Assembly: GCA_023053575.1 (NCBI GenBank)
Contig: JAKZAP010000021.1
Span: 11,346,212 to 11,410,211 of the forward strand
Direction: 5' to 3'
Length of the DNA: 64,000 nt
DNA from: Branchinecta lynchi
Lineage: Eukaryota > Arthropoda > Branchiopoda > Anostraca > Branchinectidae
Shown here: piece by piece, positions 11,279-22,250 of the stretch
Position numbering within the stretch: position 1 is the stretch's first letter
How the letters are laid out: the number at the start of each line of letters is the position of its first letter
The notes under the pieces: generated by a model
Seen by the model: only the letters and a program-made list of their open reading frames with translations
Database searches by the model: none
Told to the model about the DNA's origin: nothing
Position numbers and translations under genes: made by a program

Positions 11279-11507
11279 ACTCCTCCGTCCATCCCGACAC
11301 AGTGCGTTTCACAAGATTTCCGGGAACTCACCTTCAACTCCTCCTTGGCGGAATCTGAGTTGGAATTTAGATGGGAGCTAGATGAAATAATTTTCTTACG
11401 CTTTGTAAATTCCGTGTCATAGGTGGTCGAGCCCCTCGGGGTTTTATGGTTGTCTCAAAGATCGTTCTTCGAAGAAAGGAATCATCGTCGATGAATGACC
11501 TTTCATG

Positions 11508-11592
11508 TATTCAAATAGTGTATACAACGGATACGTCAGCTACGATTCTTCATCAGCGATATTTCGGCCCTTCTTGGCAAGGGTCCTCGTCA
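11508..11592 (-). mobile_element. Family B hammerhead-like element, minimal copy with 11-bp target duplication
   Basis: GACCTTTCATG is repeated exactly at 11497-11507 and 11593-11603. The 85-bp insert reads, on the minus strand, TGACGAGGACCC, loop, GGGCCGAAATATC, a hairpin arm, then GTATCCGTTG. The CTG before ACGA is completed by the first base of the flanking duplication. A related sequence at 12500-12530 lacks the insert, giving a paralogous empty site. Confidence 0.85.
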
Positions 11593-11603
11593 GACCTTTC
11601 ATG

Positions 11604-12256
11604 GCCTTACAGCGAGTTGGCTGATGTTCCCTCAGGGTCGAATTTCTAGACGTAATCTTCCGTTCTGCATTTTTTGGCTTACTTTTGTTTTGACAATGGT
11701 TCTGTTGATTGTATTTACCTGTTTGTCTTTTACCTGTCTGTTGTCTCAGAGATCTTTCAGTACAAAGTAAAAAGAGGGAGAGGTGAGGGGAAAGATAGAG
11801 AGAAATTGATTCTATGTGCGTACATCGAAATTTGTATGTTAAACATAAAGCTTATTTGGCAACGTCGTCCATATGTTTGTTTAGAAAACATTGCCAAATA
11901 CTGGGAAGAGTATTAGTAGGCTAAAAGTAGTAAGTGGGGCTATCTTGTACTAAAATAATTAGTTGTAAATATTCAGTTTGTAAATAAGGTTGTCAGTATA
12001 TTCAAGTTTAATGAGGGTTGTAAGTTCAAGTTTAGGAAGGGCCAATGTAAATATTAAGTAGTTTCTGGAATATGTTAAATATGTAAAATGTAAATAAGTA
12101 CCCCCTTTAGTGTAACTTGGGATTTTGATTTTAGTTAGTATCCAGGCTGTGTAGCGTATAGTGGAAATAAAGTAGTGTTAGTCTGTCAAAGTTTATATGA
12201 CAACGATGAATTGTGGTACCTGTGTATCGTACACAAATTGTGAAAAAGTTATTATA
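11604..12256. other. No gene recognised
   Basis: Short open frames only. A block at about 11475-11710 is similar to 12500-12640 (shared TCGTCGATGAATGACC and GAATTTCTAGACGTA), indicating a local segmental duplication. Confidence 0.5.
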
Positions 12257-12264
12257 TGTACAAA

Positions 12265-12428
12265 CAGGCCCGTATCCAGGATTTTTTTTCGGGGGGGGGA
12301 TTGCCTGCGGGTCGGACAAAAAAACATAGATCAGAGGAAATAGCCTATAAAAATGACCATTTTTGTATGTTTTTTTTGGGGGGGGCTCAACCCCCTAACC
12401 CCCCCCCCCCTCCCTGGATACGGCCTTG
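12265..12428 (+). mobile_element. Family A MITE
   Basis: The ends are CAGGCCCGTATCCAGGATT and CCTGGATACGGCCTTG. The flanks TGTACAAA (12257-12264) and TGTACAAG (12429-12436) agree at seven of eight bases. The interior has the usual G-run, GGTCGGACAAAAAA and C-run blocks. Apparent proline- or glycine-rich ORFs here are artefacts of the C and G runs. Confidence 0.85.
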
Positions 12429-12499
12429 TGTACAAGATGCCGATAAATTGAGATACTGTATATCATTTCAATACAAAAATGGTATTAAACAAAATAATG

Positions 12500-12640
12500 A
12501 GAAGGGAATAATCGTCGATGAATGACCTCGGCCTTGAAACGATTTGAACAGGTCCCCCCCCCCCCAGGGGTGAATTTCTAGACGTACTCTTTCGTTACGG
12601 ATTTCTTCGTCTACCCTTATTTTGACAACCGTCTGGCCTG
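12500..12640 (+). repeat. Second copy of the 11.5-11.7 kb duplicated block
   Basis: It carries AATCGTCGATGAATGACC followed directly by CGGCCTT, then GTGAATTTCTAGACGTACTC and a TTTTGACAAC motif. It lacks the family B insert that splits the first copy at 11508-11592. Confidence 0.65.
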
Positions 12641-13017
12641 TGACCAGTTTATAACTGATTTAGTACCAACTGTTTCGTCTTAGGAATCCCCTTGTGATTC
12701 GTTCTGGTGGTCCGGCAATCAACAAACTCGTGGTAGGCCCACCTCCAACCATTTGCCTCTACTGTGCATATGATATCTCGGGTTTTCAAAGGGGGGCCGA
12801 CAAGGTCCGCCAATTTGAGTTTGGAATTGGACCCCATGCCCCGTCATTATGTGGCACCTCAATCAAAAAGAACAAGTGGGTACGGGTGGTAATGATGGTA
12901 AATTAGTTCGGATAGATATGTTGGTGGCCAGTGTACCAGTTGTCAAGGAATGTGCGTTGGCGATAACAAGTACAAATTTGATCAGACCGGGACATCGGGA
13001 TCCAAGGCCCCTAGGTT

Positions 13018-13315
13018 CCCGATGAAAAATTTGTCTCTAAATAGTACTATGAAGTAGTACGAAAAAGTAGCATGCAGTACTAACGATGCTACTACATGCT
13101 TCTACTTCAAGGCTACAGTGTTACTGCATACTACTATATGGTACTATTAGCAAGACTCGATGCTACTATGGCAGGATGCTACTAGATACTACTACATAAT
13201 ATTGGACAAGTCTGAGGCACATTGAATGATAATATTCTTTCTATTACATAATATTACATGCAACGTTTTCGTACTACTGCCATACTACTACGCAGGCTAC
13301 AAATTTTTCATCGGG
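13018..13315. mobile_element. 298-bp TACTAC-rich inverted-repeat element (family J), copy 1
   Basis: It begins CCCGATGAAAAATTTGT and ends ACAAATTTTTCATCGGG, a perfect 17-bp inverted repeat. The interior is dominated by AGTACTA, TACTACT and ATGCTAC motifs in both directions, so one strand can fold extensively. A second copy of nearly the same length (299 bp) lies at 27337-27635. No ORF. Flanks share only TT, so the target duplication is undetermined. Confidence 0.85.
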
Positions 13316-13318
13316 TTG

Positions 13319-14145
13319 TTAAAGCACACCTCGCACTGTTTGCTGTTTATATTCCAATATTCAAAATTATCTGAATACCGTAAATCTAGGATTTGCTTTT
13401 AGCAAATTATCCACGGCCTTGGCTGAATCAAGTCGTTTCCCGGTCCCATTGACTTCTAACAAAATCTCGGCAAAAATTCAGATAACCGGTTTTACGCATG
13501 AATAGCATCAATCAAACAATCAATCATCGTATTTATTCCTGAATATCTGTTTCACAACATGATAACATAGGACTGTCAACTTAAACAAAATATAATTAAT
13601 ATACTTATACGACTGGCCTGTATCCACGGCCTTGCCTGAATCAAGCCGTTTCTCAGGCCCATTGACTTCTAATAAAATCTCGTCAAAAATTCAGATAACC
13701 GGTCTTACGCATGAATAGCATGAGAGGCGAACCCTCGTCGGTACTCGGTAGCATAATGCACATGGAAAACAGTGAATCTTGGCAAGTGCAAAGATTAGTA
13801 AAATGTCGTTAGCGGGTTCAGAATGTAAGATAAGAAATGTGGCTCTCCAGCTGCGTTGACATAATAGGTACGACAGGTCCTTTAAAGGACACCTCGTACT
13901 ACCATGGCCTTTGCCTTGTATGAAAATCTTTTAAAAAATTTGCATAACCGGTCCCCGTACGAATAAGCTCCTCGGAAGCAATGATTGGGTGCATGTTAGG
14001 TCACGTAAAGAGAAGAAACGTGGCAAGTAATAATCAGTGTGTATTGCTAATAGAGGGTACGTCATCGTGAACGAGAATGGACGGAAATATCACTGAAATA
14101 GAATAAATTACTATCGTAAGTACGACTTGTCCTCCAACAGACCTT
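13319..14145 (+). mobile_element. Family C (TTAA-flanked) copies in a chain
   Basis: The left end at 13319-13322 is TTAA followed by AGCACACCTCGCAC. The next boundary is CGACAGGTCCTTTAA at about 13873-13885, where TTAA is shared with a further unit AGGACACCTCGTACTA running to about 14145. Inside the first unit the block GGCTGAATCAAGTCGTTTC...CAGATAACCGG occurs twice. TTAA at the borders plus short AGGNCC inverted ends suggests piggyBac-type MITEs. No transposase. Confidence 0.7.
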
Positions 14146-14207
14146 TTGGGTAATTGATTTACTTTCATTTTGTATATTATAATGTATTTGACTTTAGAAA
14201 ATAGACT

Positions 14208-14905
14208 TTAGAAGTTCAGATATGGATTCAGCATGCGTGTTTACCCCTATAGCCTACGTCATATCTACTTAGACGAAATTGACCAAAACTTCCTTCCTTA
14301 CCACAGCCAAGTTTCCAGTTTCTGCCGGATTTCGGGCGAACTACGTGTCTGGCGAAAAAACTAATCCCAAAAACGAATTCGGTGTGTCTCCTTACCCCTA
14401 CATTGAACCTCTAGTCAACTCCAGATAAAAAAAATTACGTTTAACAAATTTTCAGGTTTCAGCCGGATTCCGAGCGAACTATGCGTCCGGTGAGATAATG
14501 ATTGTCATATACGGATTCAGCGTGTATTCTTACCCGTTAATCGAACATCTAATCAAAAATCAAAGACAAATTTGAATTTTCAACAAATTTTTCGGTTTTG
14601 GCCGGATTGCGGGTGAAATAGCGAGGACTTTTTCGACGATAAAATAATTTTCATATTGCTCCTTACCTCTTGATTGACTATTTCATTAGCTTAAAATACA
14701 AAAATCGCCCCTTAATTTGCCCCCCCCCCCCCCAAACATACAGCTATGGTGCTCATAGCCCCAGAAAATTTGTTAGAAGTAAAAGTTTTATCTAAAGTTC
14801 ATTAGAGGTTCGATATAGGGGTAAGGAGGCATGCTGAATTCGCATATTTAAATTATTTTCTCGCCGAGCAAATAGTTCGCGCCGGAATCCGACGGTTTTT
14901 CCCAA
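14208..14905. mobile_element. Family D fragments, two orientations
   Basis: 14208-14760 reads in + orientation, with several TTTCGGCCGGATT/TCCGG units ending in the CCCCTTAATTTG C-run segment. 14763-14905 is in minus orientation (GTAAAAGTTTTATCTAAAG, GGGGTAAGGAGGCATGCTGAA). The junction suggests rearrangement or adjacent insertions. Confidence 0.6.
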
Positions 14906-14933
14906 GTTCGTTTTCCAACTTGGGCGGTTTTGA

Positions 14934-15008
14934 GCCTGAATAGGACCCTTGCTGAGAAGGGCCGAAATATAGCTCTAATAAAATTCAGCTAACGCATCCG
15001 TTTTGCAC
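14934..15008 (+). repeat. Family B hammerhead-like copy, decayed core
   Basis: CCTGAATAGGACCC, a stem-loop closing with GGGCCGAAATATAG, then GCATCCGTTTTG. The CUGANGA box is altered (CTGAATA), so catalysis is unlikely. It is preceded by a CCCAAGTTC...AACTTGGG hairpin at 14901-14924. Confidence 0.6.
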
Positions 15009-15040
15009 TATTTTTTTTTTTTTTTTTTAAATTTATTTAT

Positions 15041-15125
15041 GACCCGCTTTTTGCGTAACAGCGGAGTATGAATAAATGAAACATGAAACATGACTCGCAG
15101 TCAGCTTGGGCTAAAGGAATATTTA
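15041..15125 (+). repeat. LINE 3' end plus family B tail
   Basis: CCGCTTTTTGCGTAACAGCGG forms a hairpin, followed by AGTATGAATAAA and GAAACAT tail units. It is immediately followed by CAGTCAGCTTGGGCT, the conserved tail phrase of family B. Confidence 0.55.
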
Positions 15126-15129
15126 ACGA

Positions 15130-16090
15130 CCAACACATGTATCAGGTTGATTAGAGGTTTGAATAGGGGTAAGGAGATATGCTGAACTCGTTTTTGAGCT
15201 TTTTTTAACCGACAAGTAGTTCGCCTAGAATCCGGCAGATATCGGAAATTTGGGAGAAGAAAGGCAGCGGGAAGTTTTGCTCATTTTCGTCAAAATTTAA
15301 ATAACGTATAGGGTTAAACACATACGCTGAATCCATGTCTGAACTTGGTTTTTCTCAGATGATTAGCCATTGGCCTTAATCTGTTTCTAAATTTTAATAG
15401 TACAGATTTTCAAGGAGTTTGGCAAAGACTGGATATCTGCAGGATCCAATTGTCTGGGTCATATATGAAATTTTGGGATCCCGTCGAAACCTTTGGTCTT
15501 GTTGTAATAACGACAAGCTTACCGTTTTCTTATTTGACAGTACAAAACGGATGCGTCAACTGAATTTTATTAGAGCTATATTTCGGCCCGTCTTGGCAAG
15601 GGTCCTCTTCAGGATCAAAGCAGCTCAAGCTGGAAAAACGAACTTGAACGGCTTTGATATATAGTTCGCCCGGAATCCGGCTGAAACCGGAACGTTTGTT
15701 ATAAATTAAAGTTTAATATGAAGTTGATTCGATGTTCGATATAGGGGTAAGGAGATACGCTGAATTTGTTTTTGAGCTTTATTTTTTGCAGGACAAGTAG
15801 TTCGCCAAGAATTCGGCCGAAACCCGAAATTTGGCAGAGTAAGGCAGGAAGTTTTGATCAGTTTCGCCAGAATAAATATGACTGTTAGGGATACATACAC
15901 ATGCTGAATCTATATCTGAACTTGGTTTTCTCAGATAATTAGCTATTTGGCCTTAATCTGTTTCTAAATTTTAATAGTAAAAATATTCAAGGAGCCTGGT
16001 GAACACTAGATCTGGTAAAGATAAAACCGAATTGTCTGGATCAAATATTAAATTTTTGGGATCCCATCGAAACCTTTGGTTTTATTCATG
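15130..16090 (-). mobile_element. Family D, minus strand, two partial copies split by family B
   Basis: GGGGTAAGGAGATATGCTGAA, TAGTTCGCC and CAGATGATTAGCCATTGGCC phrases run through two blocks (about 15130-15500 and 15655-16090). Each ends in TTTTGGGATCCC(G/A)TCGAAACCTTTGG. A family B copy lies between them. Confidence 0.65.
15542..15616 (-). repeat. Family B hammerhead-like copy
   Basis: The minus strand reads CCTGAAGAGGACCC, a loop, GGGCCGAAATATAG and further on GCATCCGTTTTG. The CTGAAGA and GAAA boxes and the ATC cleavage-type triplet are intact. The outer helix is not evident in this copy. Confidence 0.7.
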
Positions 16091-16378
16091 GCGAAGAGGG
16101 AAGCGGCGAAGAGAGAAGTAGACGGGTAACAACTGAAACCTCACAGGCAAGTACCTCTGGCTCCGCTCGGTCTTATCGGGGTATCCATAGTCGCTGCATG
16201 GGACCAAAGACAGAGGTACTGTTTGATTATTTGTTCTCGGTAACACTGATAGATAGTGTGCTATCTGTTGAAAATGAAAACTAGAGGGCGAACAGACAAA
16301 ACTCTGAACAGAAAATTGAAAATAGGCCGACTGGTGATTATACTTATTGTTGAGAAAAAAAATAATGAACTAGTTTCA

Positions 16379-16479
16379 TTTATTCAAACAATGTTTACAA
16401 CGGATACGTCATAGCTGACGTATATAGCTGTATAATAAATGTTTCAATGTTTCAAAGTCAGCTTGGGCTCAAAGAATAT
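16379..16479 (-). mobile_element. Family B element, core-deleted, with 13-bp target duplication
   Basis: TGAACTAGTTTCA is duplicated at 16366-16378 and 16480-16492. The insert keeps both family ends (TTTATTCAAACAATG and AGTCAGCTTGGGCTCAAAGA) but has lost most of the ribozyme-like core. Confidence 0.8.
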
Positions 16480-16480
16480 T

Positions 16481-17095
16481 GAACTAGTTTCAGTTCTGCT
16501 TTAAGGGCTCATTACACAAGTCTCCTTTAATACTATCAGATAATGTTCCAGATGGTATCTTTCGAAAAAATCTGACCGTCTAGGCCGACATTTAACATCG
16601 AACCATGGCCGTTATCTGTCTGAAGTCAGTCAGTAAATTAGTCGTAGTCAACGTTAAGCCTCTAAGAAAGTATACACAGTCGCCATCCCCCTTCATATCT
16701 ACAATGATGATCACACCTCCAACCCACTTTGTTTCGCACCGGCCTTCTCTCACTAAATACCTTCCTGCCCACACAGAAGGCAAATAATGAACTGATTTCA
16801 GTTCTGCTTTAAGGGCTGATTACACAAGTTTCCTGGAATACTAACAGATAGTATATCATACGTTATCTTTTGAAGAAAAAAATCTTACTGTGTAGGCCGT
16901 CATCTAAGACCGAACCAGGGCCGTTATCTGTCAGAAGTCAGTCAGTAAATTAGTCCTAGTCAACGTTAAGCCTCTGAGAAAGCATACACAGTCGCCATCC
17001 CCCTTCATATCTACAATGATGATCACACCTCCAACCCACTTTGTTTCGCACCGACCTTCTCTCACTAAATACCTTCCAGCCCACACAGGACCGAA
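16481..17095 (+). repeat. Tandem duplication, 308-bp unit, two copies
   Basis: Units start GAACTAGTTTCAGTTCTGC (16481) and GAACTGATTTCAGTTCTGC (16789) and stay highly similar, including CAGTCGCCATCCCCCTTCAT and CACTTTGTTTCGCACCG. The minus strand of both encodes a similar short frame, with no known domain. Confidence 0.85.
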
Positions 17096-18048
17096 CCCAA
17101 CAAACTGAATTCCTGGCATTGCGGCTTCATTGCAGAGTGACTGCTTTCGTGATAACTTATTGGGGATTTGTGTGACAACTTTACTTAAGAATGTGACGAG
17201 TTTGCTAATGACGTACCCGGGGCCCTACCTTGGGAAACCTACGGGACCCCCCATGACATGAGGATGGGTTGGTATAAAGTCAGCATGGAACAACTCGCGA
17301 TGACCATTAGCAGGGTAAGATGACTGTCAAAGCTTTCAGTAAAGACCAAACCGCCACACATCTATATACAGGAGGAGTATCGAACCTCGGACAAAATTTT
17401 GGATTCCCAGAAAAGCATTCCTTTCAGAGAGCTTTATCTCGCTTAAAGATGAACTGTAAAACATGATAGAAATACTATGGACCTTAATAGCTACGTATTC
17501 AATAGATTTGGTGTTTTTGAACCTGTCGCCGCAGTGGAAGCAAATTTAACAAGCCACCGCGAAAAACGGGGAAGCCAGGACCCCTGTTCTGAATTCCTTC
17601 TTCATCCCTTAGACAGGAGTTCTGTTCTGGCATATTTATTCTTCTTCCTCCTCGATAAATGTTGCCTCCGGAGTATCCAACCTCGAACAAAATTTCGAAT
17701 TTTCAGAAAAGTCTTTTCATTAATTAAGTGCCATTTTTGAATATGCCACTAGAATGAACACTGGCATGTCTTGTACTTTCTTAAACTTTAGTGCTATTTC
17801 CTTCGCATTAAAATTCTACCTTATAGGGACGAAAAATGATTTCAGTTCATCAACAAGGCAATAGGCCGCGAGATTCAATTTCTGCCTAGGCAGACTAAGC
17901 AGCTGCATAATGTTCCAAATCTCAGAAGGGTCCAGGTAACTAGAATGTGTAAAAAAAAAAAAAAAGTATGGCCGGTACTTGCCAATTGGGTTTTCAAGTC
18001 CGCGTGACTCCATGGAAGACCAAAATGTGTAATTTTCTGTTAGCATAG
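17096..18048. other. No gene recognised; one short duplication
   Basis: GGAGTATCGAACCTCGGACAA near 17371 and GGAGTATCCAACCTCGAACAA near 17670 show a 299-bp spaced repeat. Otherwise only short frames without motifs. Confidence 0.45.
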
Positions 18049-18056
18049 CTTCGTTG

Positions 18057-18250
18057 AAAGGCCGTATCCAGGGGGAGGGGGGTTAGGGGGTTGACCCCCC
18101 CCCCCCCCCCGGAACACACAAAAATAATTTTTTTTTATAGGCTTTTCCCTCTGATCTTTGTGTTTTTGTCCGACCCGCAGGCAAACCGCCCCCCCCCCAC
18201 CCCGAAAGGCGACCCCCCCCCCCCGAAATAAATTCCTGGATACGTGCCTG
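18057..18250 (-). mobile_element. Family A MITE
   Basis: AAAGGCCGTATCCAGG to CCTGGATACGTGCCTG. The flanks CTTCGTTG and CTTGGTTG match at seven of eight bases. Three separate homopolymer C/G tracts are present. Confidence 0.85.
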
Positions 18251-18322
18251 CTTGGTTGCAAAGTGGTCAACTATTTCAGAAAATCTGAGCAGAAGCACTA
18301 CGTAGTGCAAGGTGCCCTTTAA

Positions 18323-18685
18323 AGGACCCTTCGCACTATTTACTCTTCAACTTACAGTATTTAAAATATGTGAATACTTTTGAACTATGTTGTACTTTCA
18401 ACAAACCACGGTTTTGGCTGTTTTAAGCCTTTTCCGAGACCCGTTGACTTATAGCGAAATTTTTTTTTTACATAATCGTTTTTTCTGATGGAAAAACTTC
18501 TCGCAGACAACCGTCGACAGCGTGATACACATCGAAGGTAGCAAAACACGGCAAGTGAGAAAATCAGCGTTGTTTTATTTAGAGGGGTTACAGTGTACCG
18601 TACGAAATTGAGGTCTCCAGGTATAGAAATACATGGAGTGATTATGGAAATAAGTTGCATTAGTATTATAGGTAAGACAGGCCCT
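18323..18685 (+). mobile_element. Family C MITE, 363 bp, TTAA on both sides
   Basis: TTAA at 18319-18322 and 18686-18689. The ends read AGGACCCTTCGCAC and AAGACAGGCCCT. The interior matches the copies at 53.3-54.0 and 57.9-58.2 kb in reverse, for example AGACAACCGTCGACAGCGTG. The sequence just before the left TTAA resembles the end of another C-type copy at 42.79-42.86 kb. Confidence 0.85.
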
Positions 18686-18807
18686 TTAAGGGTTTTATTC
18701 CTCTTATCCGACTACAGAAATTTAGCTGATTTTCAATTTTATTTTATTTCGGGTTTACTATTTTTTGGGGTATCGCAGTAACAAAAAGTACTGAGCAATG
18801 GAAAAGT

Positions 18808-18914
18808 GAACCGAAATTTATCTCATCGATATTTCGGCCATTCTTGGCAAGGGTCTTCTTCAGGCTGTACTTAAAAACAATATGATTCGCAGACAGCTTG
18901 AACTGAAGGAATAC
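18808..18914 (-). repeat. Family B hammerhead-like copy
   Basis: Minus strand: CCTGAAGAAGACCC, loop, GGCCGAAATATCG. The tail phrase appears as GACAGCTTGAACTGAAGG. Boxes CTGAAGA and GAAA are present, but the second stem has a mismatch. Confidence 0.6.
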
Positions 18915-18921
18915 TTAGAGC

Positions 18922-19090
18922 CAAGGCCGTATCCAGGAGGGGGGGGGGAGTAGGGCCCCCCCCCCGAAACATACAAAAATAGCCATTTTTATAGGCTTTC
19001 CTCTCGGATCTATGTCTTTTTTGTACTTTTTTGTCCGACCAGCAAGCAACCCCCCCCCCCCCCCGAAATAAATTCCTGGATACGGGCCTG
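18922..19090 (-). mobile_element. Family A MITE
   Basis: CAAGGCCGTATCCAGG to CCTGGATACGGGCCTG. The flanks CTTAGAGC and CTCAGAGC match at seven of eight bases. Confidence 0.87.
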
Positions 19091-19579
19091 CTCAGAGCGT
19101 CTTTATCGGCCCGATGCTAATAAATATTGAAAAGTATTATGCTTTGTATTATCGCCCTATTTATAATATGTTTGACAGCGCTACTTGGGAGGTATTAACT
19201 GGAATGTAGTACAATGAATATGCGACGGCGCGTTTTGTGAGCCGCTCTGCTTCAGTTACCCACTATAAACGGTTAACAGTTTCTCCACCACATTTCCCAG
19301 CACAAATTATGCCGTGGCACATAGAACAGGTGAATAGCCAATCAGATCAGACGTAATCAATCCAGTGGTAACAATACAAGTAGATTGCTGGGATGAACTT
19401 CACTTGATAAAGTCATCACGTGACATATTTGTCATTTGCGAGGGCACACACACCTCAGCTACATTGGGCACTACTAATTAGACATAGGCCTGGGCCGAGA
19501 TGATGATTCGGTCGAGATGATGATTATTGTGGACACTGCTGCACCTTTTATTGGCTGAAACCTTAGCTAAGCTTGATGG
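19091..19579. other. No gene recognised
   Basis: Apart from a GAGATGATGATT doublet near 19500, nothing is identifiable. Confidence 0.45.
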
Positions 19580-19764
19580 CAGTCCCAATCCAGGAATTTC
19601 TTTTTTTTTAGCGGGGAGGTGCCTTTCGAATTTTGTCGAAGGTCAGACAAAAAAGACATAGATCAGAGGGAAAAGCCTATAAAAAATGATTATTCTTGTA
19701 TGTTTCGGGGGGGTTATTCTTGTATGTTTCAGGGGGGCCGCATCCCCCCCTGGATGCGGCCCTG
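19580..19764 (+). mobile_element. Family A MITE, diverged left end
   Basis: CAGTCCCAATCCAGG to CCTGGATGCGGCCCTG. The flanks CTTGATGG and ATTGATGG match at seven of eight bases. It contains a local duplication of the TATTCTTGTATGTTTC segment. Confidence 0.8.
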
Positions 19765-19843
19765 ATTGATGGTGACCGTCAAGAGAGCTTAAATTGGGCT
19801 TAAAAGAGAGAGAAGCCTAGAAGGTTAAATCGGAAGAGGACTT

Positions 19844-20490
19844 GTCTAGTATATCCAGGTTTTGGTACGGAGTTTAAACTCAACTGTTTTCCCACGTGCA
19901 AACCCGTATTAATGAAGATGTTGGTGATAAATTACGTTCTTCCACCTAAGTAGTAAACTGAACGACAAAAGTTCTCCTCAGCCGGGATTTGAACCCAGAA
20001 CCTTTGGCTTTATAAATGTTTCCATCTCAGGGGCGTCTACTCCATCAAATTAAATTGGTTATCTGGTATATCCAGGTTTTGGTACGGATTTTAAACTCAT
20101 CTGTTTTCCCAAACGCAAATCCATGTTGGTGATGATATTGGTGATAAATTACGTTCTTGCCCACTAAGTAGTGAACTGAATAGACAAAAGTCCTCCTCAG
20201 CCGGGATTTGAACCCAGAACCTTCGGCTTTATAAATGTTTCCATCTCAGGGGCGTCTTCTCCATCAAATTAAATTGGTTGTCTGGTAATCCAGGTTTTGG
20301 TACAGATTAAACTCGTCTGTTTTCCCACGTGCAGATCTGTGCTGGTGATGATATTGGTGATACATTACGTTTTTGCCCCCTAAATAGTGGGTATTGAAAG
20401 ACAAAAGTTCTCCTCAGCCGGGGTACGAACCCAGAACCTTCGGTTTTATAAATGTCTCCATCTCAGGGGACTCACCTCCATCAAATTAAA
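19844..20490 (-). repeat. Three tandem tRNA-derived SINE-like units (~216-219 bp each)
   Basis: CCAGGTTTTGGTACGG recurs at about 19855, 20071 and 20290. On the minus strand each unit has a T-arm: CTGGG, loop TTCAAAT, CCCGG in units one and two, with the internal promoter B box GGTTCAAATCC. Unit three is mutated in the loop. A convincing A box is not visible. Tandem rather than dispersed arrangement is unusual for a SINE. It could alternatively be a tRNA-derived satellite. Confidence 0.6.
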
Positions 20491-20660
20491 ACTTCAGTTG
20501 TATGTGGTTTTAACCATGAGGCACAACCATGGTCCTGTTCTGTCGACGACGCTATAAGTAGAGTCCTAAATTTAATACGAAAATTTATTTCGTTTACTTG
20601 GCACGGTACAAGTCACTTGCATAACGTCGTATCTACGTAATATTTATCTGAAAGGGGTTT

Positions 20661-22250
20661 CATTAGTGGCGTTTTTGATCGCCTTCACTTTCGTTCGCCG
20701 TTGGTCTTATTAGGTGTTTTTGATCGCCTGTGCTTCGGCCTGGAGTCTTATAAGGTGTTTTTTGAAGAACGGCGAACGGAGTCTCCTCCCTTTTTCATCG
20801 ACAGCGCAGGCGAACGTCCAACGTCGAAGGGTACGAAGTTGGCCGTGCGCTGTCGCCTATCGATTGAAAATTGCGGAGATTGAAAAATAGAAGAACATAG
20901 GCCTATGCTTCAAGACCGAACAACTAAAGTGGACTTTCACTCTGAAATGTAAGTAGACTTCGAGAAAACAGTAGAGAATACGAAATGACAGGACCGAATC
21001 TTAATAGAAGTGCCTTCAAAACTTGGATTTACTTCTCAGTAACTTATAGTGATAGACTATAAACTTAGTCTGGTAGGTTACTTTTCAGCTTTTGGCAAAC
21101 CCAAAATAGCCAAGACCATATCAAACAAAAGTGCTTATTCCTGACAACAGTAAAACCTGGCTGACCTTTGACTTTTCTGTTGGAAGTAAACCTCCAAGGA
21201 AAACATTAAAGGCAAATTAAATTTCTGATTCTGTGTGCAAAATTAACTAAGCTTCGTTATTAACAAATCTATTCGAACAAATGTTTACAACGGATACGTC
21301 AGCTACGATTCTTCGTCAGCGATATTTCGGCCCTTCTTGGCATGGGTCCTCGTCAGGCTAAAAACATTGTTTGAATAAATGTTTCAAAGTCAGCTTGGGC
21401 TCAAAGAATATTTATTAACAAATTAATTAGCTTTTGTGTCAAATATTAGCATTGGCCAACGTTTTTGTGTTCCTTACCGTACAGAACGAGTAATAACAAA
21501 TTCTAGACCTTGGAGTGTTGTAAGTTCCGTTTTAAAGCGTAGCTGTCAAGTTACAGCAGCAGTGGCCAACCTTGAATTATGCAATGTCGACCTTGTTTCA
21601 GCCTTTTCAAATTATTTGTTTTCTCTGTTTGTCGGAACCTAATTCTGAAAGTGATTTCCTCATTGTTAACTTGGTTTTCATCATTATATAAATCCCAGGT
21701 AAGAATTTGAGCACAGGTCAGAATTGTGAAATTCCTGAGAGATCGCGTATGAAATAACAAATTCTTTTGACTAGAAATATTGAAGAACATTCTGTTTTAA
21801 TACGGAAACTTTTTTTTTTGCTTCAATCTATAGTATTTTTGTGATATTTTAGTTTCAAAGCCAGATAGATATTTTTGAAGGGAAACCTTTTCCGAAATTG
21901 GAATTTTTTTTTAGGCTGGACACCCTCCAGAAGGTAGGCCTCCTAACGAAAGGTACTTCTTTCTTTCTTTGGCTTCTCTTATGGGCTTTTTGTTTTTTCA
22001 TCGGGAACGATGGGTTCTTTGGTCATGTCAAACCCAGGTTTTGTTAACAGGTTCTACGAATCCATGTTTCTCTTTTTCGAATTTCCCGCTAAAGTTCAAA
22101 GCTGAGTGAGTCAACGCCCTTACAAAGCGATTTTACAACCAAAACCCCACGGAGAACTTGCAACAAGCAAAAACGGTTTATAAGCAACGAACGGCCAACG
22201 ATGAAAGTGCAACGTTGAAAGGTTAACGGCGATCAAAAACGCGACTAATG
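20661..22250. mobile_element. 1.6-kb inverted-repeat element without transposase
   Basis: CATTAGTGGCGTTTTTGATC at 20661 and its reverse-complement partner ending at 22250 match over 23 bases with one difference. GTTGG/CCAAC sequence follows inside both ends. There is no matching target duplication, so age or class is unclear. A family B element sits inside at 21269-21411. No substantial ORF. Confidence 0.55.
21269..21411 (-). mobile_element. Family B hammerhead-like element, complete, 12-bp target duplication
   Basis: TTATTAACAAAT is duplicated at 21257-21268 and 21412-21423. Minus strand 5' to 3': AAGCTGACTTTGAAACATTT, the outer helix strand AACAATGTTT, CTGACGA, a seven-pair stem II with one bulged A (GGACCC / GGGCC, loop GCCA), GAAA, stem III ATAT with GTAT, the ATC triplet, then AAACATT closing the outer helix. 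All core residues of the hammerhead consensus are present. An extra C follows the expected cleavage triplet, and the innermost outer-helix pairs are weak. Confidence 0.85.

Noticed and set aside
19978..20215. Functional tRNA genes from the TTCAAAT T-arm
   Set aside because: The T-arm is good, but no acceptor stem, anticodon arm or A box can be paired, and the unit repeats as a SINE-like block.
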